A stretch of 64,000 nt of DNA from Streptomyces sp. TRM68416 (GCF_014596915.1 NZ_JACVWU010000019.1:1-64000), one strand, 5' to 3'; shown: positions 15,573 through 24,116, counted from the stretch's first letter. Notes: a model not told the origin generated them from the sequence alone. Translations and numbers: made by a program.

Positions 15573-18152
15573 ATGAGTGCGTCCAAGAACGTCGGTGCCG
15601 CGGACCGCGGCACCAAGGTGCCGTGGGGTGACGTCCTGCTGTCCGCCGTAGTCGCCGTGAGCTGGGCGTTGATCGGCATGGTGGGCACGGCGGCGCTCGG
15701 CCTGCACCTGCTGGAGGCCGACACGGCCGGCTCGCTGGGGCCGATGACCGCGGCGGTCGTGGCGCTCGCGGCCGGTGGTTCCGTGACGCCGTCGGGCGAT
15801 GTGTCCGCGTTCGGGCTTACGGGCGCGGAGGCGGCGACCGCCATCGAGATCACGCCACTGGGCGTGAGCCTGGTCGGCGCGCTGCTGCTGGCGTGGTTCT
15901 TCCTGCGGTCCCTGAAGTCGGCGGGAGTGGTGATCGCGCCAGCCGAACTCCTCGCGCGCGCGGGTGCGGTCGTCGCGCTGTTCGTGGCGATGCTGGGCGG
16001 TCTGGCCTGGGCGGGCAACGACGTCATCACGATCGACGGCGGCTCGCTCGGGCTCGACGACCTGCCCGGCGGGGGTGGCGGGGGCGGCGGTATCGAGATC
16101 CCCGGGCTCGGTGACGTCGGTGACATCGGCGGGCTGCTGCCCGACCGGATCGGGGAGCTGATCGACGCGGAGGCGGCGGTGGGCTTCACCGTCGACACCG
16201 CGCCGACGCTGCTCGGGGGCATGGGCTGGTCGGCCGGGATCCTGCTGATCGCCCTGCTGGCCTCGCGGCGCACTCCGCTGCCGCTCGGCTGGGAGGCCGT
16301 GCACCGTGTCGTACGCCCGGCCGCGTCGGCGCTCGCCACTGTGCTGCTGACGGCCGTCGTGGCGGGGTTGGCGGCGGCGGCGTACGCGGCGATCGGCGAC
16401 GACCATCCGAAGCGGATCGCGGGCGCCGCGCTGCTCGGGGCGCCCAACGGGGTGTGGCTCGGCATCCCCGTCGGCCTCTTCGTCCCCTGGGACGGCGAGG
16501 CCACGGGCCCGCTCGCGCGGTTCCTCCCCCACCCCGTGGACGACCTCCTCGTCAACTCCGACGACGCCCTCACCCTGAGCCGCCTCGCCGAGCTGGACAG
16601 CCGCGTCTGGCTCCTGGGCATCGCGGCGGCCATGACGATGCTGCTGGCGGGAGTGCTTACCGCGGTGCGGACACCGGGAGGTGGCGCTGGGGGTACTGGC
16701 AGTGCCGGTGATGCCGGTGTACGTGGGTCCGGTGCCGTCGGTTTCGCCGGGCAGTGTGCGCTGCGGCTCGGGATCGCCACGGCGTTGACGCTGCCGCTGC
16801 TGGCCTGGCTGACGGAGGTGTCCGTGGACGCCTCCCTGTCCGTCCTCGGCATCGACGCCTTCGGGGCCGGAGTCGAGCTGCAGGGCCGCCTCGGCATGGC
16901 ACTGCTGCTCGGGGCCCTCTGGGGCGCGGGCGCGGGCGCGGCGGGGGCTCTGCTCGCGCGGGCGACCGGGGCGGCGGGGCGGCGGGCCACGCCGTTGGCG
17001 TTGTCGGCACTGTCGGCACTGGGTGCCGAGGCGGCGGCCGGGGACACGGGGCTGGCGGGCGCCGGGTACCAGCAGCAGGGCGGCGCCGGGGCTCCGGGGC
17101 AGACGGGTACGGGGTACGGGCAGGGGGCCGGCACTGGGGACCCGGGGCAGACGCGTACGGGGTACGGCCAGCGGGCCGGCACTGGGGACCCGGGGCGAGA
17201 TGACGTCGGGTCTGCGGGGCTGGCGGGCGCCGGGTATGCAGGGCAGGCAGGCGCCGAGTACGAGGGGTGGGCAGGTGCCGGGGATCCGCAGCAGCCCGGC
17301 GCCGAGTACCAGCAAACCGACGCCGGGCACCCACAGCAGGCAGGCACCGGGCATCCGGGGCAAGCAGGCACGGGGGACACGGGCCGCGCCGACGCCGGGC
17401 ACCCACGGCAGGGCGGCGCCGGGTACTGGCAACAGGCCGACGCCGGGCACCCGCAGCAGCCGAGGCCCGGGCGTCCAGGACCGACCGGCGCCGAAAATCC
17501 GGGGCAACCCGGCACCGGGTATGCCGGACCGGCAGACACCAAGGACCCGGAGCAACCGGGCACCGGGAACCAGGAACGAGCCGACACGGGGCACCCGCGG
17601 CAGCCGAGGCCCGGGCGTCCGGGGTCGGCGGGCGCGGCAGGGCCGTACGCCGCCGGTGCGCCCTCGTACCGGCCGCCGAATCCCGAGACGAATCCGTATC
17701 TGCGGGTGCCGGACGAGCTCCGGCAGCCGGGGGAGCCGGAAGATGCCCGACCCTGGGATGCGGGCCCGCCGCCTGACGGTGGGCGCGAGCCGGGTGCGGC
17801 GCGGCCGCCCGAGGACGCGCGGCCGCCGGGGTACGCGCAGGCGCCGGACACAGCCCCGCCGCCCGGACCCGGCCGGTCGTCGCACGCGGTCCCTCCGGCC
17901 GGGCGCGCCCAGCCCCCCGACCACCCCCGGCCGCCGGGTGAGGCCGGGGGGCGGGATGATGATGGGGATCAGGGCGACGAGGGCGGGCCGGATGATCTGT
18001 ACGGGGCGCCGACGGTGGTGCGGCCGATCGAGCCGCCGACGCGGTCGCCCCGGAGGGGGGCTCGGAAGCCCGGGGAGCGGGGTGAGGGGCCCCCGCCTCC
18101 GCCTCCGCCGCCTCCCCCGCCGCCACCGAGGGGACCCAAGGGGCGGGGATGA
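15573..18152 (+). CDS. Streptophobe-like membrane protein with low-complexity tail
   Basis: The 859-residue protein divides in two. Residues 1 to about 490 hold roughly ten hydrophobic segments with a Gly-rich extracytoplasmic loop (LPGGGGGGGGIEIPGLGDVG), as in the Streptomyces 'streptophobe' family. The rest is a long Gly/Pro/Gln/Thr tail of degenerate repeats ending in a run of 13 prolines and RGPKGRG. ATG 15573 (MSASKNVG) has GGGGG at good spacing. ATG 15522, with GAGGGGG, is also possible and would add 17 residues. Function is unknown. Tail length is likely variable between strains. Confidence 0.8.
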   Translation: MSASKNVGAADRGTKVPWGDVLLSAVVAVSWALIGMVGTAALGLHLLEADTAGSLGPMTAAVVALAAGGSVTPSGDVSAFGLTGAEAATAIEITPLGVSLVGALLLAWFFLRSLKSAGVVIAPAELLARAGAVVALFVAMLGGLAWAGNDVITIDGGSLGLDDLPGGGGGGGGIEIPGLGDVGDIGGLLPDRIGELIDAEAAVGFTVDTAPTLLGGMGWSAGILLIALLASRRTPLPLGWEAVHRVVRPAASALATVLLTAVVAGLAAAAYAAIGDDHPKRIAGAALLGAPNGVWLGIPVGLFVPWDGEATGPLARFLPHPVDDLLVNSDDALTLSRLAELDSRVWLLGIAAAMTMLLAGVLTAVRTPGGGAGGTGSAGDAGVRGSGAVGFAGQCALRLGIATALTLPLLAWLTEVSVDASLSVLGIDAFGAGVELQGRLGMALLLGALWGAGAGAAGALLARATGAAGRRATPLALSALSALGAEAAAGDTGLAGAGYQQQGGAGAPGQTGTGYGQGAGTGDPGQTRTGYGQRAGTGDPGRDDVGSAGLAGAGYAGQAGAEYEGWAGAGDPQQPGAEYQQTDAGHPQQAGTGHPGQAGTGDTGRADAGHPRQGGAGYWQQADAGHPQQPRPGRPGPTGAENPGQPGTGYAGPADTKDPEQPGTGNQERADTGHPRQPRPGRPGSAGAAGPYAAGAPSYRPPNPETNPYLRVPDELRQPGEPEDARPWDAGPPPDGGREPGAARPPEDARPPGYAQAPDTAPPPGPGRSSHAVPPAGRAQPPDHPRPPGEAGGRDDDGDQGDEGGPDDLYGAPTVVRPIEPPTRSPRRGARKPGERGEGPPPPPPPPPPPPPRGPKGRG
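17040..17650 (+). repeat. Degenerate in-frame repeats in the streptophobe tail
   Basis: Repeated 30-60 bp motifs encode units such as AGTGDPGQTRTGYGQ, AGAGYQQQGG, AGHPQQAGTGHPGQ and PRPGRPGSAGA. The cores CGGGCACC, GGGGACCCGGGGC and GCCGGGTA recur. The region stays open in several frames on both strands because of its composition, which creates large spurious ORFs opposite it. Confidence 0.8.
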
Positions 18153-18275
18153 TCCGTGGGGCGGTCGTGGTCGGCGCGTAGGGTCCGGGTCATCGGGGTG
18201 ACATCCGGTGTTCCGTGTCCGCCAGGCGGACCGCCGGGGCGGAAGGCACTGGGTGCCGGATACGGTGGGACCATC

Positions 18276-19487
18276 ATGAGCGCTTCGCAGACCTCTGACG
18301 TCCCCACCCTTCTCGTCAAGATCTTCGGGAAGGACAGGCCGGGCATCACGGCCGGACTCTTCGACACCCTCGCCGCCTACTCCGTCGACGTGGTCGACAT
18401 CGAGCAGGTCGTCACCCGTGGCCGAATGGTGCTGTGCGCGCTCGTGACCGAGCCGCCGCGCGGTGTCGAGGGCGAGCTGCGCGCGACCGTCCACAGCTGG
18501 GCGGAGTCGATGAAGATGCAGGCGGAGATCATCTCCGGCCTCGGCGACAACCGTCCGCGCGGCCACGGCCGGTCCCTGGTGACCGTGCTCGGCCATCCGC
18601 TCACCGCGGAGGCGACCGCCGCGATCGCCGCGAAGATCGCCGGGACCGGCGCCAACATCGACCGTATCTTCCGGCTCGCCAAGTACCCCGTGACGGCGGT
18701 CGAGTTCGCCGTCTCCGGTGTGGAGACGGAACCTCTGCGCACCGCCCTGGTGACGGACGCGGCCAAGCTCGGTGTCGACGTCGCGGTCGTCGCCGCGGGG
18801 CTGCACCGGCGGGCCCAGCGCCTGGTCGTGATGGACGTGGACTCCACGCTCATCCAGGACGAGGTGATCGAGCTCTTCGCGGCGCACGCCGGTTGCGAGG
18901 CCGAGGTCGCCGAGGTGACCGCGGCGGCGATGCGCGGGGAGCTGGACTTCGAGCAGTCGCTGCACGCGCGCGTGGCGCTGCTGGAGGGGCTGGACGCCTC
19001 CGTCGTGGACAAGGTGCGCAGCGAGGTGCGGCTGACGCCGGGCGCGCGCACGCTGGTGCGTACGCTGAAGCGGCTGGGCTACCAAGTCGGCGTGGTCTCG
19101 GGCGGGTTCACCCAGGTCACCGACGATCTGAAGGAGCGGCTGGGGCTGGACTTCGCCCAGGCCAACACCCTGGAGATCGTCGACGGCAAGCTGACGGGCA
19201 AGGTCACCGGCGAGATCGTGGACCGGGCGGGCAAGGCGCGGCTGCTGCGCCGGTTCGCCGCGGAGGCGGGCGTACCGCTGGCGCAGACGGTGGCGATCGG
19301 CGACGGCGCCAACGACCTGGACATGCTGAACGCGGCCGGTCTCGGCGTCGCCTTCAACGCCAAGCCGGTGGTGCGGGAGGCCGCGCACACCGCGGTGAAC
19401 GTGCCGTTCCTCGACACCGTCCTGTACCTGCTGGGTGTCACCCGCGAAGAGGTCGAGGCGGCGGACATGCACCACGACGAGGACTGA
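18276..19487 (+). CDS. serB: Phosphoserine phosphatase with N-terminal ACT domains
   Basis: The 403-residue product catalyses the last step of serine synthesis (phosphoserine to serine). Two ACT-like modules come first: residues 10-85, KIFGKDRPGITAGLFDTLAA; residues 100-170, VTVLGHPLTAEATAAIAAKI. The HAD phosphatase follows, with nucleophile D187 and acid D189 in VMDVDSTLIQDE, a GKARLLRRFA lysine and IGDGANDLDML. ATG 18276 precedes the conserved ACT start, and upstream codons are unconserved. It ends at a shared terminator with the SixA-like gene. Confidence 0.95.
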   Translation: MSASQTSDVPTLLVKIFGKDRPGITAGLFDTLAAYSVDVVDIEQVVTRGRMVLCALVTEPPRGVEGELRATVHSWAESMKMQAEIISGLGDNRPRGHGRSLVTVLGHPLTAEATAAIAAKIAGTGANIDRIFRLAKYPVTAVEFAVSGVETEPLRTALVTDAAKLGVDVAVVAAGLHRRAQRLVVMDVDSTLIQDEVIELFAAHAGCEAEVAEVTAAAMRGELDFEQSLHARVALLEGLDASVVDKVRSEVRLTPGARTLVRTLKRLGYQVGVVSGGFTQVTDDLKERLGLDFAQANTLEIVDGKLTGKVTGEIVDRAGKARLLRRFAAEAGVPLAQTVAIGDGANDLDMLNAAGLGVAFNAKPVVREAAHTAVNVPFLDTVLYLLGVTREEVEAADMHHDED

Positions 19488-19517
19488 CCGGGACGGTCGT
19501 ACGACGAGCAAGAACGA

Positions 19518-19548
19518 GGGCCCGTGCCGTGACGGCGACGGGCCCCTT
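19518..19548. terminator. Hairpin between serB and the histidine phosphatase
   Basis: GGGCCCGTGCCG pairs with CGGCGACGGGCCC (one bulged G), followed by CTTCG, between two convergent genes. Confidence 0.7.
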
Positions 19549-19561
19549 CGCTCGGGTCGGG

Positions 19562-20080
19562 TCAGTCCGACGGCGCCCAGTAGTCGAGCAGGGTGGCCGC
19601 GCCGGGCTCCAGGGCCTTCCAGGAGCCGTTGAAGGTCAGGACGGCGAAGGCGGCGGCCGGGAAGCCGCGGCGGCTCATGCGCTCGCGGGCGTCGTCCTCG
19701 GCGGAGCCGGACAGCACCTCGGCGAGGCCCTGGACGCCCGGGTTGTGGCCGATGAGGACGGCGTTCTGCACGTCGTCGGGGGTCTCGTTGAGCACGGCGA
19801 TCAGCTCGCCGGGCGAGGCCTCGTAGATCCGCTCCTCGTAGACGGTTTTCGGCCGGTGTGGGAGCTCGTGGACGGCGAGCTTCCAGGTCTCGCGGGTCCG
19901 GGTCGCGGTGGAGCACAGGGCCAGGTCGAAGGTGACACCGGTGTCGGCGAGCTTGCGTCCGGCGACGGCGGCGTCCATGCGGCCCCGCTCAGCGAGCGGC
20001 CGTTCGTGGTCGGTCACCTGTGGCCAGTCGGCTTTCGCATGCCGGAAGAGGACAATCCTGCGGGGTTCTGCGACGCTCAT
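19562..20080 (-). CDS. SixA-like histidine phosphatase
   Basis: The 172-residue member of the histidine phosphatase superfamily has the RHG-like motif LFRHAKADWP at about residue 11, the conserved arginine in STATRTRETW, YEASPGELIAVLNE and the second catalytic histidine in LIGHNPGVQGLAE. This is the small SixA-type core without extra domains, so the substrate may be a phosphohistidine protein or a small phosphate ester. The ATG at 20080 begins the conserved MSVAEPRRIVLFRHAK. No clear RBS is present. Confidence 0.9.
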   Translation of the reverse strand: MSVAEPRRIVLFRHAKADWPQVTDHERPLAERGRMDAAVAGRKLADTGVTFDLALCSTATRTRETWKLAVHELPHRPKTVYEERIYEASPGELIAVLNETPDDVQNAVLIGHNPGVQGLAEVLSGSAEDDARERMSRRGFPAAAFAVLTFNGSWKALEPGAATLLDYWAPSD

Positions 20081-20145
20081 GCGTCCCAGCTTCGCACGAA
20101 ACACGCCATGGGGCGCAGGGAGTTGACGGCCGGCTCCACGGGTCT

Positions 20146-20352
20146 TCAGCGGTTCAGCAGGTGCTGGACGCGCTCGAAGAGCTGGGTGATCGCGGGGTCG
20201 GCCGTCGCGGCCTGCGCCTCGGAGGGCTTGAGTATCAGGGCCAGCAGCGCGACGAAGGCGAGCACGGGCAGCGCGAGGGCCCACCAGGGCAGCCTGCTGT
20301 CGACGCCGCCCCGGGAGGCCGGGCGGGGCCGGATGTGCGTGGGGGCCGACAT
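20146..20352 (-). CDS. Small one-TM membrane protein
   Basis: The 68-residue protein has a basic N-terminus (MSAPTHIRPRPASRGG), one transmembrane helix (WWALALPVLAFVALLALIL) and a short outside tail (EAQAATADPAITQLFERVQHLLNR). The RBS GGAGG sits 5 nt before the ATG, which supports translation. I recognise the type as a common streptomycete small membrane protein of unknown role. It stands upstream of the SixA-like gene with a 65-bp gap and might be co-transcribed with it. Confidence 0.8.
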   Translation of the reverse strand: MSAPTHIRPRPASRGGVDSRLPWWALALPVLAFVALLALILKPSEAQAATADPAITQLFERVQHLLNR

Positions 20353-20532
20353 GGGTGCCTCCGCGGGTCTTCGAGTGGGCCGTCTTCCTGCTCCGTGGTC
20401 CGCGTCTCGCGGTCACATCTCGAAGCTACGGAATCCGCGGCCCTCAACCCATCCGGTGATCCACCCAGTTGACCCTGACACTCGCCCCCTAGGGGATGGG
20501 GGGATAACCCCACCCCCGCCGGGCGGCACGGG

Positions 20533-20652
20533 TCACGGCGAGGCGATCGTCGCGACGATGGCGATGATCACGAAGATGGCGAAGAACGAGCCGAAGACGA
20601 GCAGCATCTTCTTCTGGCCGTTCTGCGGGTTCGGGTCGAGCACTGGCGACAT
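20533..20652 (-). CDS. SGM_5486-type 39-residue membrane micro-protein
   Basis: This very short gene encodes MSPVLDPNPQNGQKKMLLVF... and ends IVATIASP: a polar head, then one transmembrane helix. It agrees with my memory of the SGM_5486 'transporter-associated' family, which sits next to MFS permease genes in Streptomyces, and here the MFS gene lies 139 bp upstream on the same strand. No strong RBS is visible. The gap to the MFS gene is filled by four 30-bp repeats. A role as a permease subunit or stabiliser is plausible but unproven. Confidence 0.8.
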   Translation of the reverse strand: MSPVLDPNPQNGQKKMLLVFGSFFAIFVIIAIVATIASP

Positions 20653-20670
20653 ACGGCAAGTCTCGCACCC

Positions 20671-20790
20671 GCTGCCGTGACCCGACCCTCCGGGGGCCCG
20701 ATCGCCGTGACCCGGCCCTCCGGGGGCCCGATCGCCGTGACCCGACCCTCCGGAGGCCCGATCGCCGTGACCCGGCCCTCCGGGGGCCCG
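20671..20790. repeat. Four 30-bp direct repeats
   Basis: Four exactly contiguous 30-bp units (start points 20671, 20701, 20731, 20761) read CGTGACCCG(A/G)CCCTCCGGGGGCCCG with one or two changes each. The unit is a multiple of three and abuts the MFS stop codon at 20792-20794, which lies in the partial fifth copy (ATCAG instead of ATCGC). Confidence 0.95.
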
Positions 20791-20791
20791 A

Positions 20792-22072
20792 TCAGCGGGC
20801 GGCCTCCTCCTCGACCGTGCGGTTGCGTCCGGCCAGGAAGCCGACGGCCATCTGCGGGATCATCAGACCGGTCATGAGGGCGATCGGCAGGCCCCAGCCG
20901 CCGCTGTGCTGGTAGAGCACGCCCACCAGGAGGGGGCCGGGGATGGAGATCAGATAGCCGGTGCTCTGCGCGAAGGCCGACAGCTGGGCGACGCCCGCGC
21001 CGGTCCTGGCCCGCATCCCGACCATCGTCAGGGCCAGCGGGAAGGCGCAGTTGGAGACGCCGAGGAGGACGGCCCAGGCCCAGGCGCCGCCGGCGGGCGC
21101 GAAGTACAGACCGGCGTAGCCCGCGAGGCCGCAGACGCCGAGCACCAGCACGATGGGGCCCTGGTGCGGCAGCCGGGTGGCCACGCGCGGGATGACGAAG
21201 GCCAGCGGTACGCCCATCACCATCGTCACGGCGAGCAGCAGACCGGCCGTGGAGGCGGGCACGCCCGCGTCCCGGAAGATCTGCGCCATCCAGCCCATGG
21301 TGATGTAGGCGGCCGTGGCCTGGAGCCCGAAGAAGACGGCGAGCGCCCAAGCGGTGCGGCTGCGGGTGATGCGCAGGGCGGGCGGCTGCTCGCGCGCGGG
21401 GGCCGGTTCCGCCGGTTCCGCCGAGCCCCTCCCCCGGTCCCGTACGAGCGGGACCCAGGGCAGTACGGCCGCCGCGGCCAGGGCCGCCCACACGGCGAGT
21501 CCGGTCTGCCAGTTGCCGCCGAGCAGGTTGGTCATCGGCACGGTGACGGCCGCCGCGGTGGCGGTGCCGAGGGCGAGGGCCATGGAGTACAGGCCGGTCA
21601 TCGAGCCGACCCGGTCGGGGAACCAGCGCTTGACGATGACCGGCATCAGGACGTTGCTGACCGCGATGCCCATCAGGGCGAGGGCGCTGGCGGCCAGGAA
21701 CGCCGGGGTGCTGCCCGCGTAGGGGCGGATCAGCAGACCGGCCGTGATCGCGACCATGCCCGCGCACACCACGGCGGCCGGTCCGAAGCGGCGGGCCAGC
21801 CGGGGTGCCATGACACCGAAGACGGCGAAGCAGAGCGGGGGCACGGAGGTGAGCAGCCCGGCCATGCTGCCGCTCATGCCGAGGCCGTCGCGGACCTCTT
21901 CCAGGAGGGCGCCGAGGCTGGTGATGGCGGGCCGGAGGTTCAGGGCGGACAGCACGATGCCGAGGACGACCAGACGCGTCGCCCACGCGCGCGTGCGTGC
22001 GGGTGTGGGTCCGCCTGGGGCCGAACTGCGTACGGTCGTGGACTTCTCCGTCCGGGTTTCCTCGCTCACCAT
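20792..22072 (-). CDS. CynX/NimT-type MFS transporter
   Basis: The 426-residue major facilitator has about 12 hydrophobic segments. Family marks include LVVLGIVLSALNLRPAITSLG in TM1 (the NLRPA motif typical of the CynX/NimT cyanate and nitroimidazole-type branch), LARRFGPAAVV and TATAAAVTVPMTN. The substrate cannot be told from sequence. ATG 22072 or GTG 22069 is preferred, with GGGG just upstream. An ATG pair at 22084/22081 is possible. It is divergent from a GntR/FCD regulator with an inverted repeat between them, so it is probably that regulator's target. Confidence 0.9.
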   Translation of the reverse strand: MVSEETRTEKSTTVRSSAPGGPTPARTRAWATRLVVLGIVLSALNLRPAITSLGALLEEVRDGLGMSGSMAGLLTSVPPLCFAVFGVMAPRLARRFGPAAVVCAGMVAITAGLLIRPYAGSTPAFLAASALALMGIAVSNVLMPVIVKRWFPDRVGSMTGLYSMALALGTATAAAVTVPMTNLLGGNWQTGLAVWAALAAAAVLPWVPLVRDRGRGSAEPAEPAPAREQPPALRITRSRTAWALAVFFGLQATAAYITMGWMAQIFRDAGVPASTAGLLLAVTMVMGVPLAFVIPRVATRLPHQGPIVLVLGVCGLAGYAGLYFAPAGGAWAWAVLLGVSNCAFPLALTMVGMRARTGAGVAQLSAFAQSTGYLISIPGPLLVGVLYQHSGGWGLPIALMTGLMIPQMAVGFLAGRNRTVEEEAAR

Positions 22073-22086
22073 GAGCCCCATCATAG

Positions 22087-22101
22087 AATCATGGGATGAT
22101 T
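22087..22101. promoter_or_regulatory. Candidate GntR operator in the MFS/regulator intergenic region
   Basis: Perfect inverted repeat AATCAT-GGG-ATGATT, in an AT-rich patch 15 bp upstream of the MFS start and 54 bp upstream of the regulator start. Its placement suits autoregulation plus control of the permease. Confidence 0.5.
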
Positions 22102-22154
22102 GGTTGTCCATCCCCCGGCGCCCTCCGGCCGCCCGTCCCGTGCGAAGGTGTGCC

Positions 22155-22844
22155 ATGCCCCTGAGCCACCCGCGCCGGTCGGCGCTGTCCGAGCAGGTCA
22201 TCGCCGCGCTGCGGAACCAGATCACCGCGGGCGAGTGGCCGGTCGGTTCCCGCATCCCCACCGAACCGGAGCTGGTCGAGCAGCTGGGCGTGGCCCGCAA
22301 CACGGTCCGTGAGGCCGTCCGCGCCCTCGCCCACAACGGTCTGCTGGACATCCGCCAGGGCTCCGGCACCTATGTCGTGGCGACCAGTGAGCTGGCCGGG
22401 GTGATGCACCGCCGCTTCGCCGACGCCGACCCCCGGCACATCGCCGAGCTGCGTTCCACGCTGGAGTCGGCCGCCGCGAAGCTGGCCGCCGAGCGGCGCA
22501 CCGAGAAGGACCTCAAGCAGCTCGACGTGCTGCTGGCGCGGCGGGAGGAGGCCTGGGCCTCGGGGGACGCGGAGCGGTTCGTGGCGGCGGACGCCACCTT
22601 CCACCTGGCGGTGGTGGCCGCGTCCCACAACGACGCGATGACGGCGATGTACGCGGACCTGGGCGAGGTGCTGCGGGACTGGCTGCGCGAGGACGTCGGC
22701 GAGGAGCTGACCCCGGAGACGTACATGGACCACGCGCGGCTGGTCGACGCGATCCGGGCGGGCGACGCTGCGGCGGCTGCCGAGGAGGCGGCCGGTTATC
22801 CGTTCCAGTGCCGTCCGGGGCGGTTCACCGCTCCTGGTGACTGA
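22155..22844 (+). CDS. GntR-family regulator with FCD domain
   Basis: The 229-residue FadR-type regulator has an N-terminal winged HTH (about residues 8-72: IPTEPELVEQLGVARNTVRE, LLDIRQGSGTYV). It is followed by an all-helical FCD ligand domain (about 80-225) with the metal-binding D and H pattern (ADATFHLAVVAASHN, YMDHARLVDAIRAGD). ATG 22155 follows GAAGG. Divergent orientation to the MFS gene suggests repression relieved by a carboxylate-type ligand. The 3' end overlaps the convergent secreted-protein gene by 20 bp. Confidence 0.93.
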   Translation: MPLSHPRRSALSEQVIAALRNQITAGEWPVGSRIPTEPELVEQLGVARNTVREAVRALAHNGLLDIRQGSGTYVVATSELAGVMHRRFADADPRHIAELRSTLESAAAKLAAERRTEKDLKQLDVLLARREEAWASGDAERFVAADATFHLAVVAASHNDAMTAMYADLGEVLRDWLREDVGEELTPETYMDHARLVDAIRAGDAAAAAEEAAGYPFQCRPGRFTAPGD

Positions 22845-23190
22845 CCCACGCCGAGCGGACTTCCTTCCAGCAGCGGCCGGTGAGCCGTACGGTCGCGGCC
22901 GGTCCGGTGTCGACCGGGGAGCTGTCGGTGTCCAGGTCCCACCAGCGGTCGCACTCGATGTGCAGGCGTACGCGGTCGACACCGACGTAGGCGTTGTGGC
23001 AGTAGGCGGTCACACGGGAGCCGTGGACGCTCGTGCGGCACTCCGCGCCGAACGGCTCGGCCGCGGGGGTCTCCTCGCGCGCGTGCGGGGTCGCCTCGTA
23101 CGGCAGGGACAGCACGAGGGCGACGGCGGCGGCGACGGTCACTGGGGTGAGGCTGCGGGACAGAGGCACCAGGCTGCGGGGCGGACGCAC
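22825..23190 (-). CDS. Small secreted protein of unknown function
   Basis: The 121-residue product has an N-terminal signal sequence (LSRSLTPVTVAAAVALVLSL). The mature domain contains four cysteines (AECRTS, TAYCHNAYVG, IECDRWWDLD, LTGRCWKEVR), likely two disulfides. GTG 23190 is preceded by the strong RBS GAGGAGG. The gene overlaps the GntR gene tail to tail by 20 bp. I do not recognise a family. The Trp/Asp-rich centre suggests a small beta-rich extracellular domain. Confidence 0.75.
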   Translation of the reverse strand: MRPPRSLVPLSRSLTPVTVAAAVALVLSLPYEATPHAREETPAAEPFGAECRTSVHGSRVTAYCHNAYVGVDRVRLHIECDRWWDLDTDSSPVDTGPAATVRLTGRCWKEVRSAWVSHQER

Positions 23191-23297
23191 AAGGGGGACC
23201 TCCTCGGCCGTGCTGGGGAGGAAAGCGGCGTGAGGAACGCCTAGGCCCAGAGTGCGCGGTCGTCGGCCGTCACCGCCCGGCCGGGTGGGCCGAACGG

Positions 23298-23333
23298 GTG
23301 AGGGCCCGCGCCCCGAAGGACGCGGGCCCTCAC
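23298..23333 (-). terminator. Terminator of the fabG-fabI operon
   Basis: A perfect 13-bp stem, GTGAGGGCCCGCG / CGCGGGCCCTCAC, with a 10-nt loop lies 10 bp past the fabI stop. Confidence 0.85.
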
Positions 23334-23343
23334 CGAGGGGAGG

Positions 23344-24111
23344 TCAGGCGCCGATGGCGTGCAGACCGCCGTCGACGTGGATGATCTCGCCCGTGGTCTT
23401 CGGGAACCAGTCGCTGAGCAGCGCGACGACGCCGCGGCCGGCCGGCTCGGGGTCCTTCAGGTCCCATTCCAGCGGGGAGCGGGAGTCCCACACGGCGGCC
23501 AGGTCGGCGAAGCCCGGGATGGACTTGGCGGCCATGGAGGCGAGCGGGCCCGCGGAGATCAGGTTGCAGCGGATGTTCTGCTTGCCCAGGTCACGGGCCA
23601 CGTAACGGCTGGTGGCCTCCAGGGCGGCCTTGGCCGGGCCCATCCAGTCGTACTGCGGCCACGCGTACTGCGCGTCGAAGGTGAGGCCGACGACCGAGCC
23701 GCCGTTCTGCATCAGCGGCAGGCAGGCCATGGTGAGCGACTTCAGGGAGTACGCCGAGACGTGCATCGCCGTGGCGACCGACTCGAAGGGCGTGTTCAGG
23801 AAGTTGCCGCCGAGCGCGTCCTGCGGGGCGAAGCCGATGGAGTGCACGACACCGTCGAGGCCGCCGAGCTCCTCGCCGACGATGTCGGCCAGGCGGCCCA
23901 GGTGCTCGTCGTTGGTGACGTCGAGCTCGATGACCTTCGTGGGCTTCGGGAGCTTCCGGGCGATGCGCTCGGTCAGCGTGGGCCGCGGGAAGGCGGTCAG
24001 GATGATCTCGGCACCCTGCTCCTGGGCCAGCTTGGCGGTGTGGAAGGCGATGGAGGACTCCATCAGCACACCGGTGATGAGGATGCGCTTGCCCTCAAGA
24101 ATTCCGCTCAT
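23344..24111 (-). CDS. fabI: NADH-dependent enoyl-ACP reductase FabI/InhA
   Basis: The 255-residue enzyme does the final reduction of the fatty acid elongation cycle. The glycine-rich cofactor site is ITGVLMESSIAFHTAKLAQE, the family block is HSIGFAPQDALGG, and the active site is YDWMGPAK, i.e. the YxxxxxxK of FabI/InhA rather than the SDR YxxxK. IHVDGGLHAIGA is the typical C-terminus. It is the second gene of an operon with fabG, 5 bp apart. It belongs to the InhA/FabI target family of isoniazid- and triclosan-type inhibitors. Confidence 0.96.
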   Translation of the reverse strand: MSGILEGKRILITGVLMESSIAFHTAKLAQEQGAEIILTAFPRPTLTERIARKLPKPTKVIELDVTNDEHLGRLADIVGEELGGLDGVVHSIGFAPQDALGGNFLNTPFESVATAMHVSAYSLKSLTMACLPLMQNGGSVVGLTFDAQYAWPQYDWMGPAKAALEATSRYVARDLGKQNIRCNLISAGPLASMAAKSIPGFADLAAVWDSRSPLEWDLKDPEPAGRGVVALLSDWFPKTTGEIIHVDGGLHAIGA

Positions 24112-24116
24112 GGTGA

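Noticed and set aside
15402..19916. 1504-codon ORF on the minus strand opposite the streptophobe gene and serB
   Set aside because: It is the antisense shadow of two real plus-strand genes in a repeat- and GC-rich region. It is full of Arg/Pro/Gly and has no domain.
20671..20790. Possible CRISPR array (regular 30-bp repeats)
   Set aside because: Units are contiguous with no spacers and no cas genes are present.
20677..20877. Plus-strand ORF with MTRPSGGPIAV repeats
   Set aside because: It is the antisense of the 30-bp repeats and the MFS 3' end, with no RBS.
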